From Dechloromonas denitrificans (lineage in GTDB: Bacteria > Pseudomonadota > Gammaproteobacteria > Burkholderiales > Rhodocyclaceae): a stretch of DNA of 64,000 nt. Location: positions 3,355,001 to 3,419,000 of the forward strand of contig NZ_CP075187.1 in the NCBI RefSeq assembly GCF_020510665.1, written 5' to 3'. The position numbers were made by a program, and so were the translations under genes. Below are positions 31,788 through 41,008 of the stretch, in pieces; position 1 is the first letter of the stretch; every line of letters starts with the position of its first letter. The notes beneath the pieces were generated by a model that was not told where the DNA came from, searched no databases, and was given only the letters and a program-made list of their open reading frames with translations.

Positions 31788-31817
31788 TATAATTTTGTGA
31801 AAATCAATTCTTTCACA
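31788..31817 (+). promoter_or_regulatory. Putative promoter and operator of the sulfate-binding protein gene
   Basis: TATAAT at 31788-31793 begins 12 bp after the ilvA stop; the best -35 (TTTCTT, 31765-31770, 17 bp away) is poor and lies in ilvA. Just downstream, TGTGAAA (31796-31802) and TTTCACA (31811-31817) form a perfect seven-base inverted repeat across the expected start of transcription, suitable as a repressor or CysB-like operator. Inferred from sequence only. Confidence 0.45.
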
Positions 31818-31835
31818 GAATAAAGCGCACTACCT

Positions 31836-31878
31836 AAACTCCAGTCATCGCCATTTCGGCCCCATGACTGGAGTTTTT
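31836..31878 (+). terminator. Terminator-like leader hairpin before the sulfate-binding protein gene
   Basis: AAACTCCAGTCAT (31836-31848) pairs perfectly with ATGACTGGAGTTT (31864-31876) over 13 bp, with a 15-nt loop and a run of five T (31874-31878) that ends one base before the ATG at 31880. It could end ilvA transcription, but the downstream gene's only GGAG Shine-Dalgarno lies inside the 3' arm. The hairpin may therefore attenuate transcription or block translation of the sulfate-binding protein. Confidence 0.65.
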
Positions 31879-31879
31879 C

Positions 31880-32875
31880 ATGCGCAAAATCATTCTTTCT
31901 GCGGCGTTGACCGCAGTATTCGCCCTGAGCAGCGCCTTTGCCCAGACCTCGCTGCTCAATGTGTCCTACGACCCGACCCGCGAGCTGTACAAGGACTTCA
32001 ACGCTGCCTTCGGCAAGCACTGGCAGGGCAAGACCGGCCAGCAGATCAATTTCCGCCAGTCGCACGGCGGCTCGGGCAAACAGGCAATGGCCGTGCGCGA
32101 CGGGTTGGAAGCCGATGTCGTCACCTTGGCGCTGGCTTACGATATCGACGCACTGGTCGAACGCAAGCTGATTCCGCCCGACTGGCAGAAGCGCTTTCCG
32201 AACAACTCCTCGCCTTACACCTCGACCATCGTCTTCCTCGTCCGCAAAGGCAATCCGAAAGCGATCAAGGACTGGGGCGACCTGGCCAAGCCGGGCGTCG
32301 GCGTGATCACCCCGAACCCGAAAACTTCGGGCGGCGCCCGCTGGAATTATCTGGCAGCTTGGGCCTGGGCGCTGAAGCAGCCGGGCGGCAACGAACAGAA
32401 GGCGGCCGAATTGCTCAAGGCCATTTTCAAGAATGTACCGGTACTCGATTCCGGCGCTCGTGGCTCGACGACCACCTTCGTCGAACGCGGCCTGGGCGAC
32501 GTACTGATTGCCTGGGAAAACGAGGCGCAGCTGGCGGTCAACGAGATCGGCAAGGACAAATTCGAAATCGTCGCGCCCAGTCTCTCCATCCTCGCCGAGC
32601 CGCCGGTAGCAGTCGTCGACAAAGTCGTTGAAAAGCGCGGCACGCGCCTGACGGCCCAGGCTTACCTCGACTATCTGTACTCCGAAGAAGGCCAGAACAT
32701 CGCCGCCAAACATTACTACCGGCCGCGTGATGCCAAGGTGGCGGCGAAGTATGCGGCCCAGTTCCCGAAGATCAAGCTGGTGACCATCGACGACACCTTC
32801 GGCGGCTGGCAGAAGGCACAAAAGACCCACTTTGCCGATGGCGGCAGCTTCGATCAGATTTATCTGAAGAAATAG
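31880..32875 (+). CDS. sbp: Sulfate/thiosulfate ABC transporter substrate-binding protein
   Basis: A 331-residue periplasmic sulfate-binding protein. The signal peptide is about 21 residues ([21 protein letters not shown], cut before [11 protein letters not shown]). [24 protein letters not shown] and [20 protein letters not shown] are the family's ligand-pocket motifs. No CysT/CysW/CysA permease or ATPase gene follows, so this is an orphan binding protein that must work with a transporter elsewhere. Next genes are a degenerate EAL protein and cysteine synthase, which gives the locus a sulfur-assimilation theme. Confidence 0.92.
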   Translation: MRKIILSAALTAVFALSSAFAQTSLLNVSYDPTRELYKDFNAAFGKHWQGKTGQQINFRQSHGGSGKQAMAVRDGLEADVVTLALAYDIDALVERKLIPPDWQKRFPNNSSPYTSTIVFLVRKGNPKAIKDWGDLAKPGVGVITPNPKTSGGARWNYLAAWAWALKQPGGNEQKAAELLKAIFKNVPVLDSGARGSTTTFVERGLGDVLIAWENEAQLAVNEIGKDKFEIVAPSLSILAEPPVAVVDKVVEKRGTRLTAQAYLDYLYSEEGQNIAAKHYYRPRDAKVAAKYAAQFPKIKLVTIDDTFGGWQKAQKTHFADGGSFDQIYLKK

Positions 32876-32889
32876 CGCAGGAGAGCAAC

Positions 32890-33663
32890 ATGCCGCTGAT
32901 CGACTTGATCCACTATTTCAACCGCAACAATGCCGTTGGCGAAAGCACGCTTTATCTTGAGGAAGGACGGGCCGCCGCCTGGCATGATGGGCTGCGCCTG
33001 CGTTCGCTGTTCCAGCCTATCGTCAATCTGCAAACCGGGCGAGTCGTCGGCCACCAGGCCTTGCTCGCCGCCGAGAACGAAGTCGGAGAGGCTCTGGACA
33101 GCGACGCTGCGTACCAGCGTTGCACGTCGGATGAGGCGGTCGTGCATTTCGACCGCCTGTGCCGCACCGTACATGCCCTGAATTTCCTCGCCCAGCACCG
33201 CCACGCCGGCGGCTACTTGCAGCTGTCTGTCCATCCCCGCCATTTGCTGGCCGTTCCCAGCCAGCACGGGCTGGTTTTCGAAACCATCCTCAAATGCTGC
33301 GGGCTTGCCCCGGTCGACATCGTTCTGGAGCTGAAAACCGGCATTCATCCGGATGATGCCCGATTCGCCGCAGCGGTTGAAAATTACCGCGAGCGCGGCT
33401 ATCGGATTGCGTTCTCAAGCCAGGGCGAGCATCCGGAATTGTTTGCGCCGGATATCGTCAAATATCTGGTTACAACGCTCGGCACCCCATCCTTTCCCGC
33501 AGGGGCACTGATTCACGTCGATCAGCTGGACACGCGGGAAGATCTTGAAATCGCCCGGGCAAGCGGAGCGCGGCTAGGGCAGTGCATTCTTTTCGGGAAT
33601 GCCGCCCGTGACTGCGTTTCTACCCACAAGCCCGATGGACTCGCCTACAATCTGCGCGACTGA
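32890..33663 (+). CDS. Degenerate EAL-domain protein, probably non-catalytic
   Basis: A 257-residue protein with an EAL fold ([26 protein letters not shown]) but without the catalytic residues. The EAL glutamate is glutamine (HQALL), the metal-binding Asn is Gln (YLQLSVHP), ELTE reads ELKT, and the DDFGTG loop reads AFSSQG. It is expected to lack c-di-GMP phosphodiesterase activity and instead to bind a nucleotide or protein. It lies 14 bp after the sulfate-binding gene and 14 bp before cysK in the same direction, so it is probably co-transcribed with sulfur genes. AGGAGAG precedes its ATG. Confidence 0.82.
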   Translation: MPLIDLIHYFNRNNAVGESTLYLEEGRAAAWHDGLRLRSLFQPIVNLQTGRVVGHQALLAAENEVGEALDSDAAYQRCTSDEAVVHFDRLCRTVHALNFLAQHRHAGGYLQLSVHPRHLLAVPSQHGLVFETILKCCGLAPVDIVLELKTGIHPDDARFAAAVENYRERGYRIAFSSQGEHPELFAPDIVKYLVTTLGTPSFPAGALIHVDQLDTREDLEIARASGARLGQCILFGNAARDCVSTHKPDGLAYNLRD

Positions 33664-33677
33664 ACTCTGGAGCCACC

Positions 33678-34610
33678 ATGAAAATCGCCAACAACATCAC
33701 TGAACTGGTCGGCAATACCCCGCTGGTTCGCATCAATCACCTGAACGCCGGCAACGGTGCCACCATTGCTGCCAAGCTCGAATTTTTCAACCCCGGCCAC
33801 AGCGTCAAGGACCGGATCGCCGTTGCCATGCTCGACGCAGCACAACTGGCCGGCAAAATCGGGCCGGACACCGTCGTCCTTGAGCCAACCTCGGGCAATA
33901 CCGGCATCGGCCTGGCCATGGTCTGCGCCTCACGCGGCATCAAGTGCGCCTTTGTCATGCCGGAAACAATGAGCCGCGAGCGCAAGCTGCTGCTCAAGGC
34001 CTACGGCGCCGAGCTGATTCTGACGCCGGGCCCCGAAGGCATGGGCGGCGCAATCAAGAAAGCCGAAGAACTGGCCGCTGCCGATGCGCGCTACTTCATT
34101 CCGCAGCAATTTGAAAACCCGGCCAATCCGGCGGTTCACCGCAGCACGACGGCTGAAGAAATCTGGCGCGATACCGATGGCCAGGTGGATATCTTTGTTG
34201 CCGGCGTCGGCACGGGCGGCACAATAACCGGCGTCGGCGAAGTGCTCAAGGCACGGAAACCGGGCGTCAAGATCGTTGCCGTCGAGCCGGACGCTTCACC
34301 GGTACTGTCCGGCGGCGCCAAGGGACCACACCCGATTCAGGGGATTGGCGCCGGCTTCGTGCCGGGCGTGCTGAACACGGCCGCCTACGATGAAGTCATT
34401 CGCGTCAAGAATGAAGATGCCTTTGCCACGGCACGCCAAATGGCAACCGAAGAAGGCCTGCTGGTCGGCATTTCTTCCGGCGCAGCCACCTGGGCGGCAC
34501 TCGAACTGGCCAAACGCCCAGAAAATGCCGGCAAGCTGATCGTCGTGATCATTCCGTCATTCGGCGAACGCTATCTGTCCACCGCTCTTTATCAGCACCT
34601 CGAAGTTTGA
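33678..34610 (+). CDS. cysK: Cysteine synthase (O-acetylserine sulfhydrylase)
   Basis: A 310-residue PLP enzyme that makes cysteine from O-acetylserine and sulfide. The PLP lysine is K44 in PGHSVKDR, the substrate loop is TSGNTGIG, and the phosphate-binding loop is GTGGT in [11 protein letters not shown]. The C-terminal [11 protein letters not shown] matches the CysK type rather than CysM. CTGGAG precedes ATG 33678. Its TGA overlaps the TTG start of the next gene. Confidence 0.93.
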   Translation: MKIANNITELVGNTPLVRINHLNAGNGATIAAKLEFFNPGHSVKDRIAVAMLDAAQLAGKIGPDTVVLEPTSGNTGIGLAMVCASRGIKCAFVMPETMSRERKLLLKAYGAELILTPGPEGMGGAIKKAEELAAADARYFIPQQFENPANPAVHRSTTAEEIWRDTDGQVDIFVAGVGTGGTITGVGEVLKARKPGVKIVAVEPDASPVLSGGAKGPHPIQGIGAGFVPGVLNTAAYDEVIRVKNEDAFATARQMATEEGLLVGISSGAATWAALELAKRPENAGKLIVVIIPSFGERYLSTALYQHLEV

Positions 34611-35737
34611 GTATTTTCGACCGCATCATCGACCGGCAAGCTTCCGGCTCCATTAAATGGAGCAAGTACGCCGGTCGCGACATCCTGCCCCTGTGGGTTG
34701 CCGATATGGATTTTGCAGCGCCGCCCGCGGTGCTTGAGGCGCTGCAAGAACGTCTGACGCATGCTGTCTTTGGCTATGGTCATGCGCCGACATCGCTCAC
34801 AGAGTCAGTACTCACTCACCTTGTGAGCGAGTATCAATGGCAAGTGGAAGCTGACTGGATCGTTTGGCTGCCGGGTCTGGTCAGCGGGCTGAACATTGCC
34901 TGTCGTGCGATCGATGGCGAAGTGCTGACTGCCACGCCGATTTATCCGCCCTTCCTGTCGGCCCCGAAATTGTCCGGACGCGTACTCAACCGGGTCGATC
35001 TGGCCCAAACCGACGGGCGCTGGCATTGGGACAAAAATGCCCTGAGCGAGGCGTCGACCGCAGCAACCCGCCTTTTCCTGCTCTGCCATCCGCACAACCC
35101 GGTCGGCCGTTGCTGGAGCCGGGAGGAACTGCTCGATCTCGCGGCGTTTGCCGAGGCACGCGACCTGATCGTCTGTTCGGATGAAATCCACTGCGGCCTG
35201 ATTCTCGACGCCGACAAGCACCACATCCCCTTCGCCAGTCTGTCGCCCGATGCGGCCAAGCGCAGTATCACGCTGATGGCCCCGTCGAAAACCTTCAATA
35301 TTCCCGGCCTCGGCTGCGCTTTTGCCGTCATTCCGGATGCCGGCCTGCGCCGCCGTTTCCTGCGCGCCATGGATGGCATCGTGCCGCACGTCAATGTGCT
35401 CGGTCTGGCCGCCTGCGAAGCGGCCTATCGTGACTGCACCGAGTGGCATCACGAGCTGATCGCCTATCTGGCCGGCAATCGCGATTTACTGGAAGCTGCG
35501 GTCAACGCCATTCCGGGCATCAAAATGAGTCACGTCGAAGCCACTTACCTGGCCTGGATCGACGTGCGCTCACTCGGACTGGCTCAAGCGGCCGCCCACT
35601 TTGAAGCACACGGCCTCGGTTTGTCGGATGGCGCCGATTTTGGCGCTCCCGGCTGGCTCAGGTTGAATTTCGGCTGTCCGCGCAGCACGCTCGAAGAAGC
35701 CCTGCGGCGTTTCAAACAAGCCTGCACCGCACGATGA
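34607..35737 (+). CDS. patB: PatB/MalY-type aminotransferase (putative cystathionine beta-lyase)
   Basis: A 376-residue fold-type I PLP enzyme. The N-terminus ([21 protein letters not shown]) and [11 protein letters not shown] are typical of the PatB/MalY C-S lyases; the PLP lysine is K228 in [12 protein letters not shown]. It probably cleaves cystathionine or cysteine S-conjugates, in keeping with cysK next door. The start is TTG 34607, which overlaps the cysK stop (TTGA). Its own stop overlaps the next ATG. Confidence 0.85.
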   Translation: MSIFDRIIDRQASGSIKWSKYAGRDILPLWVADMDFAAPPAVLEALQERLTHAVFGYGHAPTSLTESVLTHLVSEYQWQVEADWIVWLPGLVSGLNIACRAIDGEVLTATPIYPPFLSAPKLSGRVLNRVDLAQTDGRWHWDKNALSEASTAATRLFLLCHPHNPVGRCWSREELLDLAAFAEARDLIVCSDEIHCGLILDADKHHIPFASLSPDAAKRSITLMAPSKTFNIPGLGCAFAVIPDAGLRRRFLRAMDGIVPHVNVLGLAACEAAYRDCTEWHHELIAYLAGNRDLLEAAVNAIPGIKMSHVEATYLAWIDVRSLGLAQAAAHFEAHGLGLSDGADFGAPGWLRLNFGCPRSTLEEALRRFKQACTAR

Positions 35738-36024
35738 ATCCCTACACGCTCGCTGTTTTTGCCCTGTTACTGGCCGCCGTTGCACAAACCAGTGCGGCCT
35801 GGATTGCGACCGAACTTTTCCTGCTCAAAGGGCAGGGCAGCACACGTCGTCGGGCCTGGTTGGCCATCTCACTGGCCGCAATGCTGCTCGCCCTGCAACA
35901 CGGCAACGCCATCGAACTGGCCATGCGCACAGGGCTTTACGATCTGCGCCAGGCTTTGCTGGCGATGCTTGTTTCGCTGCTCTTCGCCCTCGGCCTGTTC
36001 AGCATCCGGCGGTCGACGGACTGA
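35734..36024 (+). CDS. Small hypothetical membrane protein
   Basis: A 96-residue protein with three hydrophobic segments (TLAVFALLLAAVAQTSAAWIA, AWLAISLAAMLLALQ, ALLAMLVSLLFALGLF) and short charged loops. No family is recognised. Its ATG overlaps the patB stop by 4 bp, supporting translation. Its 3' end overlaps the convergent fau gene by 26 bp. Confidence 0.65.
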   Translation: MNPYTLAVFALLLAAVAQTSAAWIATELFLLKGQGSTRRRAWLAISLAAMLLALQHGNAIELAMRTGLYDLRQALLAMLVSLLFALGLFSIRRSTD

Positions 36025-36586
36025 AAATGCCGTTTTCGGTGACGATCCAGTCGAGACGCTGATCGTGTATTTCCGGCCGGATGCTGTCCAGCCGGTTGAT
36101 CTCGAAACCGACGCCGACCGCCAACGGGCGCGGCTCAAGCGCAGCCAGCGTCCGGTCAAAATAGCCACCGCCATAACCGAGCCGATAACCTGCAGCATCG
36201 AAGCCATTAAGTGGCAGCAAAATCAGGTCCGGATGGACAAATTCGCCATCCTGCGGCGTCGGAATCCCGTAACGGTCAGGACTGAGCTGCGTTGTCGCGG
36301 TCCACAAGCGAAATGCCAGCGGTTTGGCCTCGGCGACGACAACCGGTAAAGCCAGATGTACGCCTCGCTTTGCCCAGGGCTCGGCAATCGCCCGCACATC
36401 CGGTTCGTGTTTGATCGGCCAGCAAAATGCGGCAATCCGAGGCGCCGGCAGCCCGCTCAGCAAATGCCCGACAATCTCGGCCGACAAGGCCGCATGACGG
36501 GCTGGCGGCATGGCCGACCGGCGCGCCACCATCTCGCGCCGCAACGCCCGCCGCCAGCCCGTGTTATCCTCGATCAGCTCACTCAT
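35999..36586 (-). CDS. fau: 5-formyltetrahydrofolate cyclo-ligase
   Basis: A 195-residue enzyme converting 5-formyl-THF to 5,10-methenyl-THF with ATP, salvaging a storage folate. The ATP-binding signature GYGGGYFDRTL is intact, and the N-terminal RRALRREMVARRSAM helix is typical. Divergent from slt, with only 14 bp between the two start codons, so each promoter must lie within the other gene's reading frame. It overlaps the small membrane protein gene at the 3' end. Confidence 0.9.
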   Translation of the reverse strand: MSELIEDNTGWRRALRREMVARRSAMPPARHAALSAEIVGHLLSGLPAPRIAAFCWPIKHEPDVRAIAEPWAKRGVHLALPVVVAEAKPLAFRLWTATTQLSPDRYGIPTPQDGEFVHPDLILLPLNGFDAAGYRLGYGGGYFDRTLAALEPRPLAVGVGFEINRLDSIRPEIHDQRLDWIVTENGIFSPSTAGC

Positions 36587-36600
36587 TCGTCAAATCTAGC

Positions 36601-38532
36601 ATGAAGTTTCGCCTTCTCGTTTTAAGCCTGTCCCTTTCCTTCCCTCTTTTCGCGCAGGACAGCCGCGACCTCGCCTTCCTCACCGCCCGTGACGCCTTCC
36701 GGGCTGGCGACCGCAACAAGCTGGAGCGCGCAACCGCCCAACTCGGCAATCACGAACTGGCGCCTTACGTCGAAAGTTACCGTCTGCGCATGTGGATGGA
36801 TCAGGGCGACGCCAGTGCGATGCGCACCTTCTTCGAGCGCAACGAGAAAAGCTATGTCGCCGAAAAGCTGCGCGTCGACTGGATTCGCTGGCTGGCCAAG
36901 CGTTCCACGTGGAACGAGGTGGAAACGGAATACGCCCGCCTGATCGCCCCGGAACCGGACGTCGTTTGCATCAACCAGCAAGCCCGTCTGGCGCGTGACG
37001 ACAAAACCGTTCTCGATGAAGCCGCAAAACTCTGGCTGACCCAGCTTGAGCCGCCGGAACCATGTCGTCCGGTGATCGACGCACTGGTCAGCGGCCAACG
37101 CATGAGCAGCGACGATGTCTGGCAACGCGCCCGTCGCCAGATCGAGGCCAACCGCCCGGGCTGGGCCAAGACCACGCTGAATTACCTGCCGGACAGCCAG
37201 CTCCCGGAGAGTCGGGCGCTCGACAGTGCGATCAGCAATTCGATGGGCTATCTCGTCCGCCAGCCAGGCAACTGGGCGTCGAGCCGGGCAGGGCGCGAAC
37301 TGGCAGCCATCGCCATTCAACGGATGGCAGCCAACGACCCACGTGCCGCAGCCGACGAGCTCGACAAGCTCAAGGGCAAGATGCAGGACTCTGAAAAGCA
37401 GTGGGCCTGGGGTCAGATCGGCCTGCAGGCCGCCAAGAAACACATGCCGGAAGCCGTGGCCTGGTTCAATGCCGCCGGCAAGACGACGCTTTCCGAAGAT
37501 GCTTACCAATGGAAGGTACGTGCTGCACTGCGCGCCCAGGAATGGGGCACCGTCCTGAAAACCATTGAATCGATGCCGCCCGAACTGGCGGCCAGACCCG
37601 AATGGATCTACTGGCTGGGCCGCGCCCAGAAAGCCGGTGGCCGGACGACGGATGCCGATGCCTTGTTCGAAAAGATTGCCGGCCAGTCCAATTTCTACGG
37701 CAATCTGGCCGATGAGGAACTGGGTCGTAGCGTCATGCCACCGCCCAAGGCCAAACCGCCAACCAGCGAAGAACAAAAAACAGCGCGGGAAAATCCGGGC
37801 ATTCGCCGGGCTCTCGCGTTTTTCCGGCTCGACATGCGAACAGAAGCCGTCAAGGAATGGAACTGGTCGCTGCGCGGCATGGATGATCGCGAACTGCTCG
37901 CCGCCGCCGACCTGGCCAAGCGTAACCAGATCTGGGACCGGGCGATCAACACCGCCGACCGGACCAAGAACGAACACGATTACAGCCTGCGCTTCCTCGC
38001 ACCTTACGGCGAGCATGTCCGGCCGGCAGCCCAGAATCAATCGCTCGATGATGCCTGGGTGTACGGTCTGATGCGCCAGGAAAGCCGCTTTATTACCAGT
38101 GCAAAATCGAATGTCGGCGCCTCCGGGCTGATGCAGTTGATGCCGGCAACCGCCAAATGGGTGGCCAAGAAAATTGGCCTGCGCGAGTACAACCACAGCC
38201 AGGTGCACGACACGCAAACCAACGTCCTGCTCGGCACCAGCTACATGCGCCTGGTCATGGAAAACCTCGACAATCACCCGGTACTGGCTTCTGCCGCCTA
38301 TAACGCCGGGCCGGGCCGGGCCAAGAAATGGCGCGCCGAGCGTCCGCTGGAAGGGGCAATCTATGCCGAAACCATCCCGTTCAGCGAAACACGCGACTAC
38401 GTCAAGAAAGTCATGAGCAATGCGGTTTATTACTCGGCCCTGTTCAATGGCAAGCCGGATTCGCTGAAAGCCCGGCTGGGTGTCGTCGGCGCGCGCACAT
38501 CGGATGCGCCAAAAGACGCAGATTTGCCTTAA
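36601..38532 (+). CDS. slt: Soluble lytic murein transglycosylase
   Basis: A 643-residue periplasmic Slt70-type enzyme that cleaves peptidoglycan with formation of 1,6-anhydro-muramic acid. A signal peptide (MKFRLLVLSLSLSFPLFAQ) is followed by the alpha-superhelical U and L domains and a C-terminal lysozyme-like catalytic domain with E494 in MRQESRF, SNVGASGLMQLMPATA and YNAGPGRAKKW. The frame is open back to 36427, but only ATG 36601 gives a signal peptide. Confidence 0.93.
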   Translation: MKFRLLVLSLSLSFPLFAQDSRDLAFLTARDAFRAGDRNKLERATAQLGNHELAPYVESYRLRMWMDQGDASAMRTFFERNEKSYVAEKLRVDWIRWLAKRSTWNEVETEYARLIAPEPDVVCINQQARLARDDKTVLDEAAKLWLTQLEPPEPCRPVIDALVSGQRMSSDDVWQRARRQIEANRPGWAKTTLNYLPDSQLPESRALDSAISNSMGYLVRQPGNWASSRAGRELAAIAIQRMAANDPRAAADELDKLKGKMQDSEKQWAWGQIGLQAAKKHMPEAVAWFNAAGKTTLSEDAYQWKVRAALRAQEWGTVLKTIESMPPELAARPEWIYWLGRAQKAGGRTTDADALFEKIAGQSNFYGNLADEELGRSVMPPPKAKPPTSEEQKTARENPGIRRALAFFRLDMRTEAVKEWNWSLRGMDDRELLAAADLAKRNQIWDRAINTADRTKNEHDYSLRFLAPYGEHVRPAAQNQSLDDAWVYGLMRQESRFITSAKSNVGASGLMQLMPATAKWVAKKIGLREYNHSQVHDTQTNVLLGTSYMRLVMENLDNHPVLASAAYNAGPGRAKKWRAERPLEGAIYAETIPFSETRDYVKKVMSNAVYYSALFNGKPDSLKARLGVVGARTSDAPKDADLP

Positions 38533-38569
38533 AATTCAAGTTTTTCGAGTTTCGACTTCGGGGTTCCAG

Positions 38570-39532
38570 ATGGCCATCAAAAAAGTCTTGTTGCTGGGGG
38601 GTAGCGGATTCATCGGTACCTATATCGCCAATCGCCTGTCGCAACGCGGTATCGAAGTCACGATTCCGACCCGTCGTCGCGAGCGCACCAAGGCGCTGAT
38701 CATCCAGCCGAACATCGAGATGCCGGAAGCCAACATCCACTGCGAGCAAACGCTGGCCGCGTTGATGCAGGGTCAGGATGCCGTGATCAACCTGGTCGGC
38801 ATCCTGCACAGCCGTGACGTCCAGCTGCCGTACAGCCGCGACTTCGCACAGGCGCACGTCGAACTGCCGAAGAAAATCATTGCGGCCTGCAAAACAGCCG
38901 GCGTCCGTCGTCTGGTGCACATGAGCGCCCTGCAGGCCGACTCGAAAGGCCCGTCCGAATACCTCTGCTCCAAGGGTGATGGTGAAGCCCTCGTGCTCGC
39001 CGCCAAGAACGAACTCGATGTCACGGTTTTCCGTCCGTCGGTCATTTTCGGCCTCGGCGACTCCTTCCTGAACACCTTTGCTTCCGCCCTGAAGAAGCTG
39101 CCGATCTTCCCGCTCGGTTTCGGCCATGCCCGCTTCCAGCCTGTCTGGGCGGCAGACGTAGCCGATGCTTTCGTCGACAGCCTGAGCGACGAAGCCACTT
39201 TCGGCCAGACCTACGAACTGGTCGGCCCCAAGGTTTACACGCTACGCGAACTGGTGGACTACACCGCTGAGCTGACTGGCAGCAATGCCACCATTCTGCC
39301 CCTGTCGGAAGGCTGGGCCTATCTGCAGGCCGGGTTGATGTGGCTGGCACCGAATCCGCTGCTTTCGCCGGACAACCTGCGCTCGATGCAGGTCGACAGC
39401 GTCGGCCAGCCGGGTGCCACGGTATTGGCCCACTGGCAGCCGACGGCCCTCGAAGCCATCGCCCCGTCCTACATCGCGCTCAACACGCCGAAGGGCAAGC
39501 TCGACAGCTTCCGCTTCCGCGCCGGGCGCTAA
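38570..39532 (+). CDS. NAD(P)-binding epimerase/NDUFA9-like protein
   Basis: A 320-residue atypical short-chain dehydrogenase. The Rossmann motif GGSGFIGTYIANRL is at the N-terminus. Overall it resembles the bacterial relatives of the complex I 39-kDa subunit (NDUFA9) and NmrA-like epimerases. The open frame extends upstream to 38480 but overlaps slt; ATG 38570 (MAIKKVLLLGG) is chosen. It precedes cca by 16 bp and is probably co-transcribed with it. Substrate unknown. Confidence 0.82.
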   Translation: MAIKKVLLLGGSGFIGTYIANRLSQRGIEVTIPTRRRERTKALIIQPNIEMPEANIHCEQTLAALMQGQDAVINLVGILHSRDVQLPYSRDFAQAHVELPKKIIAACKTAGVRRLVHMSALQADSKGPSEYLCSKGDGEALVLAAKNELDVTVFRPSVIFGLGDSFLNTFASALKKLPIFPLGFGHARFQPVWAADVADAFVDSLSDEATFGQTYELVGPKVYTLRELVDYTAELTGSNATILPLSEGWAYLQAGLMWLAPNPLLSPDNLRSMQVDSVGQPGATVLAHWQPTALEAIAPSYIALNTPKGKLDSFRFRAGR

Positions 39533-39548
39533 GCCCGCCGGCCCGACC

Positions 39549-40787
39549 GTGCAGATTTACATCGTCGGCGGCGCTGTCCGCGACGAATTGCTCGGACGGG
39601 CCAATGCCGACCGCGATTACGTCGTCGTCGGCGCCACCCCGGAAACCATGCAGGCCCATGGTTTCCGTCCGGTCGGCAAGGATTTCCCGGTGTTTCTCCA
39701 TCCCAAAACGCAGGAGGAGTACGCACTGGCCCGCACCGAACGCAAGTCCGGTCACGGTTACCACGGTTTCACCTTCCACGCGGCGGCCGATGTCACGCTT
39801 GAAGAAGATCTCGCCCGGCGCGATCTGACGATCAATGCCATGGCCAAGGGCGATGATGGCCAGTTGGTCGACCCTTTTCACGGTCAACGCGACTTGGCGG
39901 CCAAAATCCTGCGCCATGTCGGTCCGGCTTTTGCCGAAGATCCGGTACGCATCCTGCGCATTGCCCGTTTTGCCGCTCGTTTCAGCGACTTTAGCGTTGC
40001 CCCGGAAACAATGGGGCTGATGCGCCAGATGGTCGATTGCGGCGAGGTCGATCACCTTGTTGCCGAACGTGTCTGGCAGGAAGTGGCCAAAGGCCTGATG
40101 GAAGACCAGCCATCGCGCATGTTCGAAGTGCTGCGCGAGTGTGGTGCGCTGCTGCGCCTGATGCCGGAACTCGACAAGCTGTTCGGTGTGCCTCAGCGCC
40201 CCGACTACCACCCTGAAGTCGATACCGGCATACACACGCTGATGGTCATCGACCAATCGGCCCGGCGCGGTTTCGGGCTGGCCGTGCGCTATGCGGCGCT
40301 GACCCACGATCTCGGCAAGGGTGAAACGCCGGCCGACATCCTGCCGCGCCACATTGGTCACGAAGAACGCAGCGTTCGCCTGGCCGAACAACTGGGCGCT
40401 CGCCTCAAGGTCCCGAACGACTGCCGTGACCTGGCTTTCCTGATGGCGCGCTACCACGGCAACGTGCATCGCTCTGCCGACCTGAAAGCCAGCACCATCG
40501 TCACGCTTTTCGAGAAAACCGACGCGCTGCGTCGCCCGGAGCGTTTCAAGCAATTGCTCGACACCTGCCTGTGTGACTACACCGGTCGGCTGGGTTGGGA
40601 AAACCGGCCTTACCACAGCCCGCAACGGCTGCTGGACGCCCTTGCTGCGGTCAACCGGGTCGAAGCCGGGAAAATCGCGGCCGCCTGCAGCGATAAGGGG
40701 AGCATTCCCGAACGCATTCATCAGGCACGGGTCAAGGCCGTCCAGGCGCTCTCAGATGATGCGGGAAACCAGCCAGAGCAGCAGTGA
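39549..40787 (+). CDS. cca: CCA-adding tRNA nucleotidyltransferase with HD domain
   Basis: A 412-residue enzyme that builds or repairs the 3' CCA end of tRNAs. The nucleotidyltransferase motif GGAVRDELLG...DRDYVVVG and the RRDLTINAMA and EDPVRILRIARFAARF segments are intact. A C-terminal HD phosphohydrolase domain (HTLMVID ... ALTHDLGKGETP) makes it the bifunctional type found in beta- and gammaproteobacteria. The GTG at 39549 gives the expected N-terminus VQIYIVGGAVRDELLG; the upstream open frame to 39414 is low-complexity shadow of the preceding gene. Its 3' end overlaps the convergent DUF2905 gene. Confidence 0.92.
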   Translation: MQIYIVGGAVRDELLGRANADRDYVVVGATPETMQAHGFRPVGKDFPVFLHPKTQEEYALARTERKSGHGYHGFTFHAAADVTLEEDLARRDLTINAMAKGDDGQLVDPFHGQRDLAAKILRHVGPAFAEDPVRILRIARFAARFSDFSVAPETMGLMRQMVDCGEVDHLVAERVWQEVAKGLMEDQPSRMFEVLRECGALLRLMPELDKLFGVPQRPDYHPEVDTGIHTLMVIDQSARRGFGLAVRYAALTHDLGKGETPADILPRHIGHEERSVRLAEQLGARLKVPNDCRDLAFLMARYHGNVHRSADLKASTIVTLFEKTDALRRPERFKQLLDTCLCDYTGRLGWENRPYHSPQRLLDALAAVNRVEAGKIAAACSDKGSIPERIHQARVKAVQALSDDAGNQPEQQ

Positions 40788-40949
40788 GAAAATCAGGGTC
40801 GAAGCAAACGGAAAAGCGTAAGTCCGGCCCCTAAAGCGAAAAGCCGTATCACCCGGCAGCTTGCCGAAGCGAATAAAGCGCGCCAGATGCGGGCTGATGA
40901 TGCCCAGCAGAAAAATCGCGATAACCAGCGTCAAGATCCATTTCAACAT
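40752..40949 (-). CDS. DUF2905-family small membrane protein
   Basis: A 65-residue protein with two transmembrane helices (LKWILTLVIAIFLLGIISP and FPFASTLIFSLLLWLVSRII) joined by the conserved FIRFGKLPGDTAFRFRGRTYAFP loop that defines DUF2905. ATG 40949 is preferred over 40988 because AAGGCAAA lies just upstream. It overlaps the 3' end of cca by 36 bp on the opposite strand. Function unknown. Confidence 0.82.
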   Translation of the reverse strand: MLKWILTLVIAIFLLGIISPHLARFIRFGKLPGDTAFRFRGRTYAFPFASTLIFSLLLWLVSRII

Positions 40950-41008
40950 TTTGCCTTGCACAGCAGGGTGAAAGTCGCATTTAATCACGCTTCACCCAAC
41001 GGATTCCC

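Noticed and set aside
36622-38277. 551-codon open frame antisense to slt
   Set aside because: Shadow of slt; the plus-strand protein has a signal peptide and intact catalytic domain.
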